Source: CALACW01 sp963627915 (GTDB lineage Bacteria > Bacillota > Clostridia > Oscillospirales > Acutalibacteraceae). Taken from it: DNA of 60,945 nt. Position numbers and translations under genes: made by a program. The stretch covers positions 1-60,945 of the forward strand of contig CAVGCY010000049.1 of the NCBI GenBank assembly GCA_963627915.1. Reading direction: 5' to 3'. Shown in pieces: positions 58,146 through 60,945 of this stretch; the stretch's first letter is position 1; each line of letters starts with the position of its first letter. Under the pieces are notes generated by a model that ran no database searches, had not been told where the DNA came from, and saw nothing but the letters and a program-made list of their open reading frames with translations.

Positions 58146-59387
58146 ATGCAGATTGCTGTAATGGGCTTCGGTACGGTCGGTTCAGGCGTTGTCGAGCTTA
58201 TGGACAAAAACCGCGGCAGTATTGCCGAAAGGAGCGGACAGGATTCTCCGGAGGTAAAATATATTCTCGACATCAGAGATTTTCCCGACAGTATTTACAA
58301 GGATAAGCTGGTAAAGGATTTTAACATTATTCTCAATGACGACGACGTGAAAATCGTTGTTGAAACCATGGGCGGACTTAAACCGGCTTACGAATTTGTG
58401 AAGAAATGCCTTGAAAAAGGAAAGAGCGTCGTAACGTCCAATAAGGAGCTTGTAGCGCAAAAAGGCTTTGAATTGCTCGAAACGGCAAGAAAAAACAATG
58501 TCAATTTTCTCTTTGAGGCAAGCGTAGGCGGCGGTATTCCGATTATAAGACCGTTGAGCCAGTGCCTTGCGGCAAACGAAATAGACGAGATTGCCGGAAT
58601 ATTAAACGGAACGACAAATTATATTCTGACTAAAATGATAAATGAGGGAGAATCCTTCGAGGACGCTCTCAAAACGGCTCAGGAGCTCGGTTATGCCGAA
58701 AAAGACCCGACCGCAGACGTTGAGGGGCACGACGCTTGCAGAAAAATCTGTATTCTTGCGTCGCTTGCATACGGCAGACATATTTATCCCGAATTTGTTT
58801 CGTGCGAGGGCATAACGAAAATCTCTCTTGCGGACGTTGATTACGCAAAGAGCAGAGGATATGTTATCAAGCTTATTGCCGACGCAAAGAGACAGCCCGA
58901 CGGCAAAATTTCCGCCTGCGTAGGTCCGGCGTTCGTACGTGAGCATTCGCAGCTTGGGCAGGTTGAGGACGTATTTAATGCAATTCTTGTAAGAGGAAAC
59001 GCGACGGGCGACGTTATATTTTACGGCAAGGGCGCAGGTAAGCTTCCGACGGCGAGCGCCGTTGTCGCGGATGTTATCGACTGCGCAAAGCATACGCAAA
59101 GACCCAAGGCATTCGGCTGGAAGCTCGACGGCGACGCTTCATGCGTTGAAGATCCGAATAAAGTAACCGAGTCCTTCTATATAAGGGCTGTCGTTTCGGA
59201 TAAGGAAAAGACCGTTTCGGTTTTAAATGAAAAAAACGGAGCATTAAGCATTCTTTCCCGTCAGGGAGCGGATAAAAACGAGCTTGCCGTTATAACGAAT
59301 CCCGTTGAACGCGGAACGCTTAACGACGCATTAAAATCCGTTGAAAACGCAGACGTTAAAGCTGTTATCAGAATTACCGATTATTAA
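58146..59387 (+). CDS. hom: Homoserine dehydrogenase
   Basis: This 413-residue protein reduces aspartate semialdehyde to homoserine for threonine and methionine synthesis. The dinucleotide motif is GFGTVGSGVVEL (about 7-18), the substrate region ASVGGGIPIIRPL (about 123-135) and NGTTNYILTKM (about 151-161), with EKDPTADVEGHDACRK (catalytic Asp/Lys region, about 183-198). The C-terminal ACT-like region starts near residue 340 (FYIRAVVSDKEKTV), allowing threonine feedback. It is followed 31 bp later by aspartate kinase, the classical pairing. Confidence 0.95.
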   Translation: MQIAVMGFGTVGSGVVELMDKNRGSIAERSGQDSPEVKYILDIRDFPDSIYKDKLVKDFNIILNDDDVKIVVETMGGLKPAYEFVKKCLEKGKSVVTSNKELVAQKGFELLETARKNNVNFLFEASVGGGIPIIRPLSQCLAANEIDEIAGILNGTTNYILTKMINEGESFEDALKTAQELGYAEKDPTADVEGHDACRKICILASLAYGRHIYPEFVSCEGITKISLADVDYAKSRGYVIKLIADAKRQPDGKISACVGPAFVREHSQLGQVEDVFNAILVRGNATGDVIFYGKGAGKLPTASAVVADVIDCAKHTQRPKAFGWKLDGDASCVEDPNKVTESFYIRAVVSDKEKTVSVLNEKNGALSILSRQGADKNELAVITNPVERGTLNDALKSVENADVKAVIRITDY

Positions 59388-59418
59388 TTAAATTACAATA
59401 TATTTTTCGGAGGAAATT

Positions 59419-60636
59419 ATGGCTCTTATAGTACAGAAATTCGGCGGAAGCTCCGTTGCCGACGCCGATAGGGTCAATAATGTCGCCTCGATAGTCACCG
59501 ACACATATAAGGCGGGCAACGACGTTATAGTCGTTGTTTCGGCACAGGGCGACACGACCGACGACCTTATTGACAAAGCAAGAGAGATTAATCCCAACGC
59601 TTCAAAGCGTGAAATGGATATGCTTCTTTCCGCAGGCGAACAGATTTCGATTTCACTTCTTGCGATGGCTATCGAAAAAATAGGCTGTCCCGTTACTTCG
59701 CTGCTCGGCTGGCAGGCGGGATTTATCACGAACAGTGCATATTCGACGGCAAGAATTAAAAAGGTTAAGGCGGAACGGGTCAAAAATGCTGTTGATAAGC
59801 ATCAGATTGTCGTTGTCGCGGGATTTCAGGGACTTAATAAATACGACGATATAACCACGCTCGGCAGGGGCGGCTCGGATACGAGCGCCGTAGCTCTCGC
59901 CGCCGCGCTTCACGCCGACAGATGTCAGATATTTACAGATGTTGAGGGCGTTTTTACCGCCGACCCGAGAAAAGTTCCCGGAGCTGAGAAGCTTGACGAG
60001 ATTACATATGACGAAATGCTCGAGCTTGCAACGCTGGGAGCGCAGGTACTCAACAACCGCTCGGTTGAGATGGGTAAAAAATATAACGTAGAGATAGAGG
60101 TTCTCTCCAGTCTTAAGAGAGTTCCCGGAACTGTAGTTAAGGAGTCTGCAAATATGGAAAAAATGTTGGTCAGAGGCGTTACAAAGGATACGAACGTCGC
60201 AAGAATTTCTATAATCGATTTGCCCGATATTCCGGGAATCGCATTTAAGATTTTCGCAAAGCTTGCTTCAAAGAATATAAATGTTGATATTATTCTCCAG
60301 TCAATCGGGAGAGAGGGTTCCAAGGATATTTCCTTTACCGTTGCGGGCGATAACGGAAACGAGGCAATGGACATACTCAAGACCGCCATTCCCGAGCTTG
60401 AGGATAAAAAAATCCTCTGCGAAACAAATATAGCCAAGGTTTCCGTTGTCGGCGCGGGTATGGAAACTCATCCCGGCGCGGCGGCTATGATGTTTGAGGC
60501 TCTTTATGAGCAGAATATCAATATTCAGATGATTTCGACCTCGGAGATTAAAATTTCCGTCCTTATCGATAAAAAGGACGCGGACAGAGCCGTCGGTGCT
60601 GTTCATGATAAATTTTTCCCCGAAGAAAACGGTTAA
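59419..60636 (+). CDS. lysC: Aspartate kinase
   Basis: This 405-residue protein catalyses the first step of the aspartate pathway. Kinase motifs are KFGGSSVADADRV (about 7-19) and TTLGRGGSDTSAVALAAAL (about 151-169). Two ACT domains follow (ARISIIDLPDIPGIAFKIF, about 260-278, and VSVVGAGMETHPG, about 341-353). No lysine riboswitch is seen upstream, so control is probably allosteric. CGGAGGAAA precedes the ATG. Confidence 0.96.
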   Translation: MALIVQKFGGSSVADADRVNNVASIVTDTYKAGNDVIVVVSAQGDTTDDLIDKAREINPNASKREMDMLLSAGEQISISLLAMAIEKIGCPVTSLLGWQAGFITNSAYSTARIKKVKAERVKNAVDKHQIVVVAGFQGLNKYDDITTLGRGGSDTSAVALAAALHADRCQIFTDVEGVFTADPRKVPGAEKLDEITYDEMLELATLGAQVLNNRSVEMGKKYNVEIEVLSSLKRVPGTVVKESANMEKMLVRGVTKDTNVARISIIDLPDIPGIAFKIFAKLASKNINVDIILQSIGREGSKDISFTVAGDNGNEAMDILKTAIPELEDKKILCETNIAKVSVVGAGMETHPGAAAMMFEALYEQNINIQMISTSEIKISVLIDKKDADRAVGAVHDKFFPEENG

Positions 60637-60658
60637 TATGGCTTTTTGATATGAAAAT

Positions 60659-60691
60659 TCCTCGAATCGTAGTTGATTCGGGGGATTTTTT
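60659..60691 (+). terminator. Terminator of hom-lysC
   Basis: CCTCGAATC pairs with GATTCGGGG (one G-U pair), followed by a six-T run. Confidence 0.85.
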
Positions 60692-60708
60692 ATAGGAGAG
60701 GGGGGGGA

Positions 60709-60737
60709 TTGTATTTGTGTTCCGCTTTTTTGATAAT
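60709..60737 (+). promoter_or_regulatory. Weak promoter candidate for the recombinase, next to a G8 tract
   Basis: TTGTAT (60709-60714) and GATAAT (60732-60737) are 17 bp apart. Eight Gs (60700-60707) lie just upstream of the -35. Confidence 0.35.
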
Positions 60738-60756
60738 TAAATCGGAGGCGGGAGAG

Positions 60757-60945
60757 ATGAGATTATCATTTGAAATTATAGAAGAATTTAAAGGGTATTT
60801 GGTTGATAGCGGCAAGAGCGGATATACGGTTGAAAAGTATGTAAGGGATGTGTTGAAATTCAGGGGATTTGTTGGTGATGAGGAGATTGTAAAAGAAACG
60901 GCGGGGGAGTACAGGGATTATCTTTTGAGAGAGGGATACTGTGTG
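60757..60945 (+). CDS. Tyrosine recombinase N-terminal part, cut by the window end
   Basis: The first 63 codons of a longer gene are visible: MRLSFEIIEEFKGYLVDSGK, then SGYTVEKYVRDVLKFRGF and YRDYLLREGY. This is the SAM-like core-binding domain of XerC/D and phage integrases, where the Y-T-x-x-x-Y-x-x-D pattern is typical. The catalytic domain lies beyond the window. It may be a Xer protein or an element integrase. CGGAGGCGGGAG precedes the ATG at 60757. Confidence 0.75.
   Translation, partial: MRLSFEIIEEFKGYLVDSGKSGYTVEKYVRDVLKFRGFVGDEEIVKETAGEYRDYLLREGYCV

Overview
The window looks like a chromosome segment of an anaerobic, low-to-mid GC Gram-positive bacterium of the Oscillospiraceae (Ruminococcus-like). 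Four secreted proteins carry type I dockerin modules and two class B sortases sit side by side. The replication genes are the Firmicutes DnaD/DnaI-type pair, ribosomal protein genes use strong sigma-A promoters with an L10 leader, and a large gene block builds a malate-fumarate-succinate fermentation route. Succinate formation together with dockerins recalls Ruminococcus flavefaciens, but that species link is inference.

Layout. 1-4.7 kb: the end of a dockerin protein, a secreted SGNH hydrolase and a PPC-repeat exported protein. 4.9-9.2 kb: glycogen phosphorylase and an intracellular GH13 glycosidase. 9.3-13.2 kb: rpmG-secE-nusG-rplK-rplA, then rplJ-rplL behind their own promoter and L10 leader. 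13.4-21.7 kb: a complete type II-A CRISPR-Cas locus, with tracrRNA divergent from cas9, then cas1, cas2, csn2 and an array of 18 identical 36-bp repeats. The array is split after repeat 15 by a 1,062-bp segment that takes the place of one spacer and carries a phage-type divergent repressor switch. 21.8-22.8 kb: an unidentified structured RNA and an ECF sigma factor. 23-28.6 kb (minus strand): tRNA-Ala, a GH29 fucosidase, a CD1247-type protein, efp, an M24 peptidase, a YqeG phosphatase, rpsU and a CarD-family regulator.

29.0-41.9 kb: one co-directional block of malate dehydrogenase (Ldh2 type), class II fumarase, HdrB-HdrC-HdrA, an MvhD-type subunit, three Flx-like iron-sulfur/flavin subunits, a two-subunit soluble fumarate reductase and an AspT/SucE-type transporter. 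A Rex-like operator overlaps the promoter. I infer a cytosolic NADH-oxidising, possibly electron-bifurcating fumarate reductase feeding succinate export.

42.0-43.9 kb: a dockerin/SGNH esterase behind a promoter whose -35/-10 spacer contains 12 consecutive Gs, a likely phase-variable switch. 43.9-48.4 kb (minus strand): tmk, rsmA, dnaI/dnaC-like, dnaD-like, dut, zapA. 48.5-58.1 kb: pncC, two class B sortases, a degenerate membrane-anchored CinA-N-like protein, a dockerin-SpoIID protein with permuted motif order, galE, a dockerin protein and a ceramidase-like protein. 58.1-60.9 kb: homoserine dehydrogenase, aspartate kinase and the start of a tyrosine recombinase.

The two most unusual regions are the phage switch embedded in the CRISPR array and the Hdr-Flx-fumarate reductase block. 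All calls rest on reading the sequence and on remembered family motifs; no database search was run.
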